Below, one piece after another: positions 44,533 to 55,080 of a stretch of DNA of 64,000 nucleotides. The stretch's first letter is position 1, and every line of letters begins with the position of its first letter. The translations under genes and the position numbers were made by a program. The notes below the pieces were generated by a model. That model did not search any database. It saw nothing but the letters and a program-made list of their open reading frames with translations, and was not told the DNA's origin. The DNA is from Argyresthia goedartella (Eukaryota; Arthropoda; Insecta; Lepidoptera; Argyresthiidae). The stretch spans positions 27,064,001 to 27,128,000 of the forward strand of contig OX463824.1 of the NCBI GenBank assembly GCA_949825045.1, read 5' to 3'.

Positions 44533-44765
44533 CTCCCTACAGAACGCAAACCCATTTTACCGCCGCAGTACAAATGCTTCACAAGAGAAGTTCCCTTTGT
44601 TAAATTATCAGCCACCATATTGCACCCGTTCACAAACACAAATTTGACTTTAGATTTAACAACACACTCTCTGAGAAAATACAGACGAATGTCTATATGC
44701 TTAGTCTTCGGTTTGTAACAGTCGGTAGTTGCCAATCGAATTGCACTCTGGTTGTCGCAATGTAT
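44520..44765 (-). pseudogene. Copia RNase H, C-terminal fragment
   Basis: Minus strand: 'FTIHCDNQSAIRLAT', 'PKTKHIDIRLYFLRECV', 'FVNGCNMVADNLTKG', then the C-terminus overlapping the LTR start. HCDNQ and KHIDIR are hallmark RNase H motifs of Copia Pol. Homology stops near 44765, where the oppositely oriented integrase-RT block begins. Confidence 0.88.
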
Positions 44766-46851
44766 GGTAAAGGTAAATTTAATGTTGAATGGCAATGAAG
44801 ACAGCAAAATCCAGGTAAGACAAGTTCTGTATGTACCTAAACTTGCTGCGAATCTCTTATCTGTCAGTGCCATGGTGAAAAATGGCTGTGAAGTAAATTT
44901 CAGAGACAAAGGCTGTGATATCTATAACAGAGATGGGAAACTCTTGTGTTTAGCCACATTATTAAACAACTTGTATCTGTTGAACACTCACCGAGAAGTT
45001 TTTTCAAATCTGACTTGTTCAGCTAACTTAAATGATGCTGTCCTATGGCACCGACGCATGGGACACCTGAATTTTACAGATGTTAGCAAGCTGCTGGAGT
45101 GTGCGGAAGGAGTAGATCCATTTCCTGAGAAAAGTAAGAGTCCTATAACATGTACTACCTGTCTCACGGGGAAAGAGACCAGACTACCCTTTAATAATAC
45201 AGGCAAGAGAGCAACGCAACCCTTGCAGCTGATCCACAGCGACTTATGTGGCCCGATGGAACAAGAATCTCTGGGAGGTATGAAATATTTTATTACCTTT
45301 GTAGATGACTATACAAGAAAAGTTCATGTTTATTTTTTGAAAAACAAATTGAATGTGCTTGATGTTTTCAAAGATTACAAAAGTAGAGTTGAGAATGAAC
45401 TCGAAGGCAAATTAAAAGCGATTCGCACAGACAATGGAACTGAGTACTGTAACCAAGGCTTTGAGAGTTTCTTGCGTGGACATGGTATTGAACATCAGAC
45501 GAGCACTCCGTACTCTCCCCAGATTAACGGTCTTGCAGAACGCATGAACAGGACCCTGGTGGAAAGAGCTAGGTGTATGTTGTATGATGCTGATTTGTCA
45601 AAACAGTTCTGGGCTGAAGCGCTGGCAACAGCTGCTTATGTTGTTAACAGGTCCCCCACGAAATCGATTGACGGTAGAACTCCCATGGAAATGTGGTCCG
45701 GCAAGAAACCTAATTTGTCAAATCTTAGGATTTTTGGCTCCGAGGTGATGGTACAGGTACCAAAAGAAAAACGCCAAAAATGGGATTCAAAGTCCAGAAA
45801 GCTGATATTTGTCGGATACTGTGAATCTACTAAAGGCTATCGATTACTTGATCGTAAAACGAATAAAATAATTAAGAGTAGAGATGTGGTATTTTTAGAA
45901 AATGTTCAGAAATGTGACAATAACATTTATATACCGTGTGCATCCGACAGCAGTACGACAACAGTACAGCATCCTGAAGAACCCTACAAGAAAGAAGTAG
46001 AGACAGAGAGCAACGTTGAACAATCCTCAGGCGATGACTACTTTTCTGGTGACAATGATGACCCTTCCTACATACCAGACGAACCGATCGAGCTTGAAAT
46101 ACCAGCGTGTAGTATAAACTTACGTCCGCGTAAAGCTGTTCAGTATGAAGAGAAGGATGAACATGATTTAAGTTTTTATTGTCCGATACTTGATTTAAAC
46201 GATCCTCAGACTGTGGATGAAGCCCTCTCATCTACTCAGGCAGACCAGTGGAAGAAAGCCATGCAGGAAGAATACGAGTCTCTAATTAAAAATGAAACAT
46301 GGTCACTGGTGGATTTGCCTGCGGGTAAAAAGGTTTTGCCATGCAAGTGGGTGTTTAAAACCAAAACAAATGAGAAGGGAGAGGTCATTCGTTTTAAGGC
46401 AAGATTAGTCATTAAAGGATATGCACAGAAAAAGGGTACAGATTATGATGAGGTATACGCTCCTGTGGTACGACATACGTCAGTCCGGTACTTGATTGCT
46501 CTAGCTGCTAAATATGATTTAGAAATATCCCAGATGGATGCTATAAGTGCATTTCTTCAAGGTGATATTGGCACTGAGATATATATGTCACAACCCGATC
46601 ACTACAAAGAAAATGCTCAAGTGTGTCACTTGCATAAATCAATCTATGGGCTCAAGCAGGCTAGCCGGCAATGGAACCTGAAATTGAATGATACTTTACT
46701 TAAAATTGGACTGGCAAGATCAAAGATTGATCCATGTGTTTATTATTTAGTGAATGATTCAATAATATTTATTGCAGTGTGGGTGGATGATTTCTTAATA
46801 TTCACTAATAATAAGAAAACTTGGTTAAAGACAAAAATGTATAGGATTTGA
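44761..46851 (+). pseudogene. Copia integrase and RT (open, truncated both ends)
   Basis: A long plus-strand frame of about 699 codons (nominal start 44752). Domains: GAG-pre-integrase region ('LYVPKLAANLLSVSAMVKNG'); zinc site 'LWHRRMGHLN ... CTTCLTGK' (45046-45180); DDE core 'LIHSDLCGPM' (about 45230), 'IRTDNGTEYCNQ' (about 45420) and 'YSPQINGLAERMNRTL' (about 45515); an acidic linker; and RT from 'QADQWKKAMQEEYESLIKNE' through 'CKWVFKTKTNEKG', 'QMDAISAFLQGDI' and 'YGLKQASRQWN' to 'AVWVDDFLIFTNN' (catalytic box, about 46775-46810). No internal stop. After 'TNNKK' the homology fails and the frame ends. Protease and RNase H are missing, so it cannot act alone. Confidence 0.92.
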
Positions 46852-48419
46852 CGTTTGTTTTGAGGTTAAACTATGTGTAAAAATTTTCGTAATAACACGC
46901 TTAAGCTTTTTCTCATTACCGCTGACAATATGCGCCGATTGTCATGTTGCCTTATAGAGAGACGCCGCAAACTAGGCGATGAAGCGAAACAGTTTCCGCG
47001 CACTGGTTTTGTACTCAATAAGGAAGAAAACTCTCAACTTAGTTCCACTATAGTATCTGTGCCACAGATACTATAATACTATAGTTCCACGTAGAGGTTT
47101 CTAATTGTCGGAGACATACACAGAGTAAGTAAGCAAAGTATTTCTTTAATCCGAGGTTACAAATTTAACGAGGTAAAGCAAGTTTAAGCAAAGAGTTTCG
47201 CTAATCAGAGAAATTAATTGTCAATAAGCATAGATATTTTCTGTTGACAATGTAAGAGAAGTCTCAGACCCACAGTGCTTTCTACCAAAAAGGTATGCGT
47301 GATCTCCCCCATTGTATCATACGGTTATGAAAGCGCTCGGGTTTCTCCACTGCTGTGCCTTATTCTTAACTCAATTTCCTGCGGGATCTGCGCCATACTC
47401 TCAATCCATCTACTGCTCTGGAAGTTAGAGAGATCAAGATGAACAATGTCACACGGCACAGCACATCGAATGTTTTGAAGAAAGCAGCAAAGGTATCAAC
47501 AAAATGCAGAATATTCCTGCAAAATAACAAAACTATAAATATTTGCCGGTCTCCACGGTTCCGACCACTCGTGCCCTCATCAAAGCCGACCCGCTATCAT
47601 TCATAGTTATTGCGTTTTATTCATAATATCATTAGCCGGAGCCTCCTCCTCATTTTCATTAAGGGCCCCAGTGCAGGCGAGAGGGATCTCCATCAAAAAA
47701 ATCATTAACCCTGCACAAAGGACTGTGAGGCTGTAGCACGGGTCCTTTGAAACGTCCAGCCTTTTTTACCACGCTTGGCATTCTACCCGCTTTGCGGGAT
47801 ATTCGACGCTTTTTTAAAGGTAAAGTAAGTCTCTGGTGTGTGAGTATTATTATGGCTAAACAATAGCGGAAAATCTTATAAAAACGCATAACTATTGGGT
47901 TGGCGTAAATAGCTGAATTTCTCAAGGGCATATTTTTGCGACGAGGCTGGAAATCGGGGTTTAAAAACTAGTCAAGTGCTAGTAGCATCGTTCCCGCACA
48001 CGAAGGGCTATACCACACGGAAAAACGTGGAATGAGTTTTTCATAATAAAATATTATATACTAACATAGGTAGTTGTAGGTAGACAACATTTTAAGCCGT
48101 ACATCGAAGAACTGAAAATAATAATTTGTGCATGTAGTATGTGTACTCAGGTTAACGAAACTCTTTGCTCATTGAAACCGGAAGTGGGTTGAAATTGAGT
48201 AACTTATTTACAGAAATAATATCAAATATGAATTCGAATGAGCAATTATTAATCGTAGAATGACAAATAACTAAGCATAAAACTCAATACTTGCAATTAA
48301 AGATCAATTTTAGACCAGGCGAGTCTAGTTTTCACCGATAAACATATGAAACAAAATGGATAAGAAAATGGCTATAATTTCCATAATTTCGGGCATGGGT
48401 ACTTCTTTTATATCTTAAA
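46852..48419. other. No gene recognised; one short perfect palindrome
   Basis: 47049-47061 ('tatagtatctgtg') is inverted exactly at 47063-47075 with a 1-nt spacer and is flanked by the direct repeat 'atagttccac'. Frames at 46873-47076 (+) and 47659-47931 (-) have no recognisable domain. 47340-47600 is GC-richer and may be eroded retroelement sequence. Confidence 0.45.
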
Positions 48420-48570
48420 AACCGGTATTTTTCATTATTTGTTATTATAGCGGCAATATAAATAAACCCTCTGTGAAAATTTCAGCTCTCTCGGTGACAG
48501 ACGTCAGACGGACAGTGGAGGCTTAGTAATAGGGTTCCGCTTGGCCCCCTAGGGGTACGGAACCTTAAAA
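48420..48570. repeat. Dispersed repeat edge (same family as 184-810)
   Basis: 'gttattatagcggcaatata', 'tgtgaaaatttcagctctct', 'acggacagtggaggcttagt' and 'aatagggttccgcttggc', ending 'acggaacctt'. It closely resembles 49427-49600. Confidence 0.65.
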
Positions 48571-48776
48571 AGCGTGTATTAATTATAGGATTTGGTTTCC
48601 CTCCAAATTATTTTTCAATACGGCCAGTTTTCCCAACAGGGGCTGAAAAAAGGAGTGCTCGCCTCCAATTCGAAATTTAAATTTCGATCTGAGGGGGCAT
48701 AACAAAACAATACCAAACAACCTTATTACAAGCGTGTTGTAAACACGAATCTTGTTACGACCACTTTATTTTTTTT

Positions 48777-49417
48777 TATCTACACACGTATCATAAACCC
48801 TCTTTACTGCGTACAAAAACCGCACGTTACGATCAGCATAATGTTAAACTACTTGGTAAAAACTCATTTATTATCTGAAAAATTACACATTATGACCATA
48901 ATGTGTAGTTTTTCTACATATCATGACATTCAAATTTCGAACGCCAACGCCCGACTGCGTGCCGCCCCTAGTTTGCCTGTGAAGTTGGTACTGACATTCA
49001 AATTTCGAACGCCGACGCCCGCCTGCGTGAAGTTGGTACTACAGAACAAGCTAAACAACTGCAAATTCAAATTCAAAATTCAAAAAGAGTTTATTTCCAA
49101 AAGAAACACATATGTAACATTTGGATAATGTCAAATCTTAAACTAACACATGTATAAGGTACAGGGAAATATAGAACTCAATTTGAATTCCGTCACCTCA
49201 ATGTTTTAGATGCTGGAGGCAATGAGGCGACAGAGCTACAATGCCGGTCAAACATGCGGTTCCTGAACACATCAAAGAGAGCTTATGATATGTGTGTAGA
49301 TAAACTAGTGTATGTAACTGTACATAATTATGCATCAAAACTCTCGAGTGATATAAATCCAATCTCGAGTTTTAATGCCCTCCATTATGTAACAGTCACA
49401 TAAACTACTATAACGTA
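48777..49417. mobile_element. MITE family B, copy 2, with nested LINE tail
   Basis: Begins 'tatctacacacgtatcataa' and its inner unit ends '...atgatatgtgtgtagata' at 49302, followed by the outer arm to about 49417. The block 'tgacattcaaatttcgaacg ... tgaagttggtac' is tandemly duplicated (48926-48994 and 48993-49037). The same duplication is present in the 59226-59640 copy but not in 32487-32808, indicating a subfamily. A LINE 3' end interrupts it at about 49058-49235. Confidence 0.78.
49058..49235 (-). mobile_element. 5'-truncated LINE 3' end inside MITE B
   Basis: On the minus strand the sequence ends 'ggaaataaactctttttg' followed by (AATTTG)n-type repeats 'aattttgaatttgaattt', a LINE 3' UTR and tail. 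The MITE sequence resumes on both sides ('aacaactgca' / 'acaatgccggtc'). Confidence 0.65.
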
Positions 49418-49426
49418 CGTGTGGTT

Positions 49427-49600
49427 AATTTTTTGTTGTTATAGCGGCAATTAAAATAAAGCCTTTGTGAAAATTTCCGCTCTCTACCAATTTCGGTTGA
49501 TCCGGTAGAGCCCGCTGACTGACGGAAAGACGGACAGCGCCGGCTTAGTAATAGGGTCCCGTTTGGCACCCTTTGGATACGGACCCCTAAAAAACAAGAC
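49427..49600. repeat. Dispersed repeat edge (same family as 48420-48570)
   Basis: 'ttgttatagcggcaattaaa', 'tgtgaaaatttccgctctct', 'acggacagcgccggcttagt', 'aatagggtcccgtttggc', ending 'acggacccctaaaaa'. Confidence 0.65.
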
Positions 49601-50354
49601 TTTACAGTTATATTAAGCATAAATGGTGCTATCCAATGATCGTTTTGTCTTTTAATTATCGATCCAGTATCTTGTCGATAAGGTGCGTCCGCGCGTCAAT
49701 AGAAATTTCGGTGCATTTAAGTGGTTTTCTTAATTCATCCCCTTAATCTTTTGTTATCGAATAAGACCGATATGAGACCGGATGACGGAATCTGATTCAT
49801 TCAAATGAGCGCTCTTACGTAACAGCAATAGCAGGAAGTGTGATTTTATAATATCACGTCCGACATTGTCATCATGTTAAAACTTAGTACATAAGCTACT
49901 TTTCCAATAAATGTACAGACATTAACTGAGCATGTATTGACAAGCCTTTAACTCCGTCTCCCGTCGGTTACCCCCTGCCGGCATAGAGAAGGATATGTAC
50001 TATATTTTGCCGATTTCATATAAAAAAAAGTTCGTCGGTGCCGCGGTTTTTGGAAAAAACATCACCAAAGTTGTAAATTGCCGAAATTTTTATATTTCTG
50101 GCTTGGAGCCTGCAGGACAAGACTTTATTTTGAATCGTATTGCGATTGGTGTAGATCGGGTACGATTTTAATATAATGGCGGAGTGATATTGAGAATTTT
50201 TATTAAGACATTTGCAAAACTTCATTTTGGGTGGAAATTTGGTTGTTTTTTTATATACTTTAGATTTTATTAAATAGTTACTTAGTAACAGTATAAGTAT
50301 ATGAATATTTACATTTAAAAAAGAAATTTACAAAATAATAATAAAGTTTTAAAA
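49601..50354. other. Mostly unassigned
   Basis: 49918-49985 resembles 63480-63545 ('taactgagcat...tgacaagcct'), a short dispersed repeat. The rest is AT-rich without motifs. Confidence 0.45.
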
Positions 50355-50510
50355 TTTGCCAGATCGCTGCCGCCGTCGCCGAGGCAAGGTGGACAGAAGG
50401 CTGGCGGCGTTTCCTCGCTGTATGGCGAGGCTCAGCCTTTGTCCAAGGTAAGCTCCAGCCCTCCGGTCGTTAGAGGCGTCGACCCGGCGCGAGGAAAGGT
50501 CTTTTTTATT
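50355..50510 (-). pseudogene. Orphan C-terminus of an RLE-type LINE ORF (copy A)
   Basis: Minus strand reads 'DRRAGAYLGQRLSLAIQRGN' and 'AASLLSTLPRRRRQRSGKF' then stop. I recognise the 'GQRLSLAIQRGNAAS' segment as the conserved C-terminal tail of the restriction-like-endonuclease RT family whose main ORF lies at 51.7-54.2 kb. GC-rich block in AT-rich flanks. The rest of this copy is absent, as in a 5'-truncated insertion. Confidence 0.7.
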
Positions 50511-50874
50511 ACTTCAATAACTCTAAAACTACTTTGAAAATTTTAATTAAATATGCATTCCATGTAAACAGTTGGAGATTTATTACTTAAATATATTTCA
50601 GTTTGCTGAAAATGTACTATTCAAAATCTCAACCAATATCGGACAAATTCGTTAAAAAGTGAGAGTACTGATGGTTTCCTCAAGATGTTTTCCATCACCG
50701 TAATAATGTCCATAAAGTGTATTTTTAACGCTATTTTCTTGCAGAGTATGTCGAACAAGCCTTCCCAATTAATTAGGGGTTAATAATAATTTATACAATA
50801 AATCTTAAAAACGAAACTAAAACTGAAACCTATATAAATTAAAAATTTAAATTTAAATTTATCATCTAAAAAAA
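50511..50874. other. AT-rich spacer between two orphan C-termini
   Basis: No feature recognised. Confidence 0.4.
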
Positions 50875-51045
50875 ACCCTAAGATCGCTGCTGGGTGGCAG
50901 GTTGATCAATATGCTGGCACCATCTCCTCGCTGTATCGCTTAACTGATCCGTTGAGCGAGGTGGGTGCCAGCTCTACGGTCTCCCGGCGCATCGACGAGT
51001 CACTTCGAGATGTCTTAGGAATCGCTCTATATTATACGAATTTCA
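50875..51045 (-). pseudogene. Orphan C-terminus of an RLE-type LINE ORF (copy B)
   Basis: Minus strand 'DRRAGTHLAQRIS', one stop, then 'AIQRGDGASILINLPPSSDL'. It is homologous to copy A at 50355-50510 but clearly diverged, so the two come from different insertions or subfamilies. Confidence 0.65.
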
Positions 51046-51339
51046 ACAGGTTATAACAGAAATGTGTTACCACATTTTAAGGGGTTGTTTATTTTTTATT
51101 ATTTTATTTATCCATGTTACAAATTGTTTTATTTTAGACAATGTTTACGGAGCGATCACGGAAACCTACATGGTTTATGCGTGATCTCGGTCGCTCGCTC
51201 TAAAGTAAAGAACTAACAGACACTTATTTTTATTGACCCGTCTCAGCAAAGCACAGTAGTTACACATGTTAGTTATTCAAGATATTATATTTAGTTGTAT
51301 TTTGTGATTTATGTGTTCCTACGTGCTAGGGACAGCATT
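51046..51339. other. Dispersed repeat piece and unassigned DNA
   Basis: 51050-51085 ('ataacagaaatgtgttacca') matches the repeat seen at 28681 and 31888. The remainder is unassigned. Confidence 0.4.
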
Positions 51340-51560
51340 CCGAACAACTTTCATTAGGAGATGCAGGTTCGAATCCCCACCGTGTACCAATAAGAGTTAA
51401 TTTATCTTAAGTACATTATCGGAAGTTCAGTGTTTTGGATGACTACTATCGCTACGAGGTAGTGGTCGTAAAACCCCTCCACCAACCCGCACTGAGCCAG
51501 CGTCTTGGAGTATGGCTTAATCTTACTCGTACCCGGATAAAAAAGATTGATAGATAGCTT
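51340..51560 (+). mobile_element. tRNA-related SINE (family S2)
   Basis: B box 'gatgcaggttcgaatcccc' near 51360, body 'ggatgactactatcgctacg', then 'acccgcactgagccagcgtc' and 'tatggcttaatc', ending in an A-rich run 'ggataaaaaagattgata'. The 'cgcactgggccagcgt..tatggc' phrase is a common lepidopteran SINE signature. Confidence 0.7.
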
Positions 51561-51699
51561 TTATTAATACACTGAAAAATTTTAACGTCAATTCTTATAT
51601 CAATTTCCCTTACATATTTATCTTAGTTTATTATAATTATAAGTACTTATTTATTGTATTCAGATTCACCGGATATCTGGGAATTATTATTTATTCATA

Positions 51700-54202
51700 T
51701 TACATTTTACACATTATTATTATAATTTTAATAATTTTAGAAACAGTATCCACGCAGGTCGCGTCCCATACTAGCGACCTCCCGCTCTGCCAGGGAATGA
51801 GCGTCATTCCGTCTGGCCTCTTGCCATCGTCGCGTGCCAGTCCATTGGGTTCAAGTATTGCTGGCACGCCACAGCTGGCAAGGGCCCGACGGATGACGTC
51901 ATTAAGATTGGCATGACGGGACCACCGACCGGCGCTTGCCAATGTGCGTTGATGGGATTGCGCGCAGCCAGTGTCCTGACTCCTTCTCCCTGGTAGCTAG
52001 GAGACGAGCGCGCACTGCTGGACCACTAGCCGTTTTTACCAGATCTTCGCGGGTTTTAATGCATAGCGGCTCGTCCCATAGCCGTTGAGATTTTAAATTT
52101 GTTGGAAAATTTTGCCTCGGACAGGCTTGCGTCCAGGCATTCCTGGCCTCGACCAGACACGTGACCTCCACATCACCGAGTGATGGGTTTATAATTTTAC
52201 CATAGAGATCATGTGAGCTATGGGTTGAAGACAGGAAGGCCGGGAGCGCCACATCTGAGATTTTCCGGATCCCCAAGCCACCGTGTCTGATTGGAAGGGC
52301 GGATTGGGTCCAGCTTCGTTCATCGAGATTAATGTTTAAAATTTTGGTTAATGTACTTTTGGTAATATCGTCTAAAAGGTTGAGAATGGGAGGGTATTTC
52401 CAAAGAGGAGAGCATCGAAGGAGGTAGGTAAATTTGGGTACAAAAAGGCAAAACCGTATGATAGACAGGGCCATGTGGGGATTTAGGTCAGTCAGTTTGA
52501 TAGAATTTTGATTGAATTTAGAGATTTGTTCATCCACGAAGCTGGGGATCCCGTCCTCTAGAACGGGGGCCCCTAGGAGGCGAAGTGAGTCTTTGTCTAG
52601 AATTTTAATGTTAGGGGCAGCTGAGTTGAATTTAAAGATGATCTCAGTCTTTTCCGAGAGGGTAATATTTTCGGATATGAACAATTCGCATTTCGAGAAA
52701 TTGAATTCTAGGCCTATTTTTTTTAATTCTGATGTTAGGTGTTCTAAATCTTGTAATACGTCTTCGACTTTGCCTCCTATGGTCCCATCGTCTAGGTACC
52801 AAATGTTGAATTTGGAATTTAGGCTGGTAATGATCGGATGGATAGCCAAACTGAATATTGCCGGTCCGAGTGGGTCGCCCTGCTGACAGCCGACGGCAGA
52901 ATTTATAAGATGGTCCCTGAAGACTAATTTAGAATGTTTACTGTAACATTGCCACATATAATTGTAGATAGATGGTGTATGCTCTTTAATTTGGGATAGC
53001 AGGGCGCCTCTGTCTACCGAATTGAAGGCGTTTTTCACGTCTACCTTCAGCAGCACGTCACCTCCTCCGTTAGCTAGGAAGGTGCGAGTCGCGTGCACAG
53101 CGGCCTCGCAGCCACCCCTGCTACCGAAACCCAGCTGTACCGGTTGTAAGGTAGTGCAAAGATCTGGTAGGATATACCTACAGCATATCTTTGACACTAT
53201 GCGGCGGATGGTATTGCCTACAGCGATGGGTCTGATACCCCCGTCCTTCTTTATGAGGGCACACAGATTAGCTCCGTAGAGCACGTCTGTTATGCCTTCG
53301 TGTACCTTTCCAGACAACATGAGGCTCGCCAGTTCAGCGATATCCGCCAGGAGAGTCTGCCCGACGTCCCCGACGGCTCCACAGATCAGGTCTTTGTAGT
53401 GTTGCGGGGTCATGCCGTCGAGGCCGCCTGCGGAACCACTTCTGAAGGACATCACCGCAGATGCGATGTCCTCGGCTGTAGCCTGGGGGGTACGTTCAGA
53501 AGGGTTGGGGGGATCAGGGAGGTGCAGTGTTGGTGAAGGTGCTGGGTGCTTTGACTCCAGCGCGTGCAGAGTGTCCGGGGAGTCAGGGGCGACAGCATCG
53601 CTCGAGAAAAGAAGTTGAGCAGCTCCCTTTAAATCCCCGTCACTTATTTTATTCTCTATTGTTTTCGCCATGTTAAATTTGGATCGAGATCTATTGTTGA
53701 GAATTTGGCCCGAAAAGGTTGGTGATTGGTTCTTGCAGTTGTTTTTAATTGATTGTGTAAGGGATCTGCTCTTGCTTCCATCCTTATCTACGTGCAAAGT
53801 CCGGTATGCGAAAGTAAGCAGCTGTTCCCAACTGGGGCCATCATTGTTTAAGATGACCTGTCGTATGGAAAGGGACAGAGAGGTCGCCACGCATGTCCTG
53901 GCACCACGAGGGATTCTTTTAATTACTGGGCACATTTGTTTAAGGCGTCCTAAGGTTTCCCAGAATGTGCCCGTTGACGGCTGTGTTCTGCTGCTATCAT
54001 TGGGCGCAACCTGAGCGCCTTGGTTGCCCTGTGGTGCGAGGTAATGTTTTTTATGTGTTTTGGAATTGTGTATCTTTAGACCTCTCTGTCCTTTGAACAG
54101 CCGCTGCTGTGTGCATTCCGGACACTGCACGAGATCTGAAAGTGATGTGTCGAAGGTCTGGCTGCAGACGGCACCTGCTGACGGCCCGGTTGACTGCGAC
54201 AT
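51700..54202 (-). pseudogene. RLE-type LINE ORF: C2H2 finger, RT, restriction-like endonuclease (deleted)
   Basis: From ATG 54202 the minus strand is open for 766 codons. Residues ~27-52 form a C2H2/C2HC finger ('CPECTQQRLFKGQRGLKIH' with further His). RT follows: 'SGSAGGLDGMTPQHYKDLI', 'CALIKKDGGIRPIAVGNTIR', 'QLGFGSRGGCEAAVHATRTF', 'LLKVDVKNAFNSVD', 'AVGCQQGDPLGPAIFSLAIH' and catalytic 'IWYLDDGTIGG' (about residue 468), then the thumb ('ALPIRHGGLGIRKISDVAL'). Near 51945 the sequence jumps and changes frame to the endonuclease: '[20 protein letters not shown]' and '[15 protein letters not shown] ... [10 protein letters not shown]' (51750-51940), a PD-(D/E)xK-type site. The Cys-rich linker before it and the C-terminus after it are missing. 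Endonuclease type and finger place it with RLE LINEs (R2/R4/NeSL/HERO group); the clade is not resolved. Confidence 0.85.
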
Positions 54203-54420
54203 CGGCGTAGCATGAGGGAATAAGAAAGCTACAAATATAATTTGGTACTACTGAAGAATAGAAAAAATATGTATATATAAATAAACAAACAAAAACTGTT
54301 CATCACGTCGCACTATATCTTCTTCGTGCTGTGAGAAGCCGCCGACGCCGCCTGCCTCGGCAGGTTCCGTGTGGCGGCGGCGTTCTAAATAGATGTAGGC
54401 TGGATCAGTGCCCCATTTCA
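54203..54420 (-). other. Probable 5' UTR of the RLE LINE
   Basis: Includes a GC-rich segment at 54330-54385 ('gccgccgacgccgcctgcct') unlike the surrounding AT-rich DNA, directly upstream of the ORF start. Confidence 0.45.
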
Positions 54421-54839
54421 GGGATCAATGATCCAAGAGCGAGCTAGAATTTGATCGAGGTAAAGTGGATTGAGCTGTCACTTTCTTGAACTGTTAACTG
54501 CAATCTGCGGGCTGTGGGATCTCTCCTGCAGGTGGAAATCACCTTCAAGCACTTCTTTTACATTGAAATTTTGAGCGTGAGAAAAATAAATAGGTGTCGG
54601 TCGAAATGTCACAACAAACTCATGATATCTCCTCGGATATCTTAATTATTTGATGTTCAAAAGAGCAATTACAAGATATGTTCCAATTAAATTATTGTAT
54701 TTTATTATTATTTGGTAAGAAAAAAATATTGGAAACACAAGTAACTAAATAGTTACTTGTATTTCGTCTATGATGGTGTCGCGATAATGTAGGTCAAATT
54801 TATCAGAATGAGCCGTTTTTGTCAAATTCATAATTTTTT
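54421..54839. other. No feature recognised
   Basis: AT-rich, no motif. Confidence 0.35.
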
Positions 54840-55080
54840 TCTATTGAGGCATTTATTTTCATCTCGGAAAATTTATCTTTCTCCATAAATAACGCCGTAC
54901 CATCATCAGCAAAGAGAACAGTGGGTTGTTTACTACTTTTCGAAGATCATTTATGGAAACAACAATGGACCTAGCACGCTAACTTGTGGAACTCCGAATA
55001 AAGTTTGACGTGAACCTGAGGTATATACTTTTGCAGTAATGCAGTCGTTGGGTATATACACGTAAAAATAAATAGATCGA
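54840..55080 (-). pseudogene. LINE RT fragment (PQGS...FADD region)
   Basis: Minus strand: 'ITAKVYTSGSRQTLFGVPQV', 'SVLGPLLF', then 'INDLRKVVNNP' and, after frame changes, 'VLFADDGTALFMEKDKFSEM'. These are RT motifs B and C (the FADD box) of a CR1/Jockey-group LINE. About 80 codons are recognisable; stops and frameshifts make it dead. Confidence 0.72.

Larger units (their letters stand above)
43885..46851. mobile_element. Rearranged Ty1/Copia retrotransposon with a single LTR
   Basis: On the minus strand from 44765 down: RNase H end, purine tract, LTR (44387-44532), primer-binding site, leader, gag start. On the plus strand from about 44761: protease/integrase boundary, integrase, RT, then a break near 46835. 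One LTR is thus flanked by a pol end on one side and a gag start on the other, and the remaining pol is inverted. Protease and the middle of RNase H are missing. Possible histories are a one-LTR circle or tandem dimer followed by inversion, or two nested copies. Confidence 0.85.

Noticed and set aside
43885..46851. Simple autointegration product of a Copia cDNA.
   Set aside because: Autointegration joins LTR ends to internal sites; here the LTR has normal neighbours on both sides and the odd junction is internal-to-internal.
47340..47600. A degenerate host exon.
   Set aside because: Conceptual readings on the minus strand gave no consistent frame or known motif.
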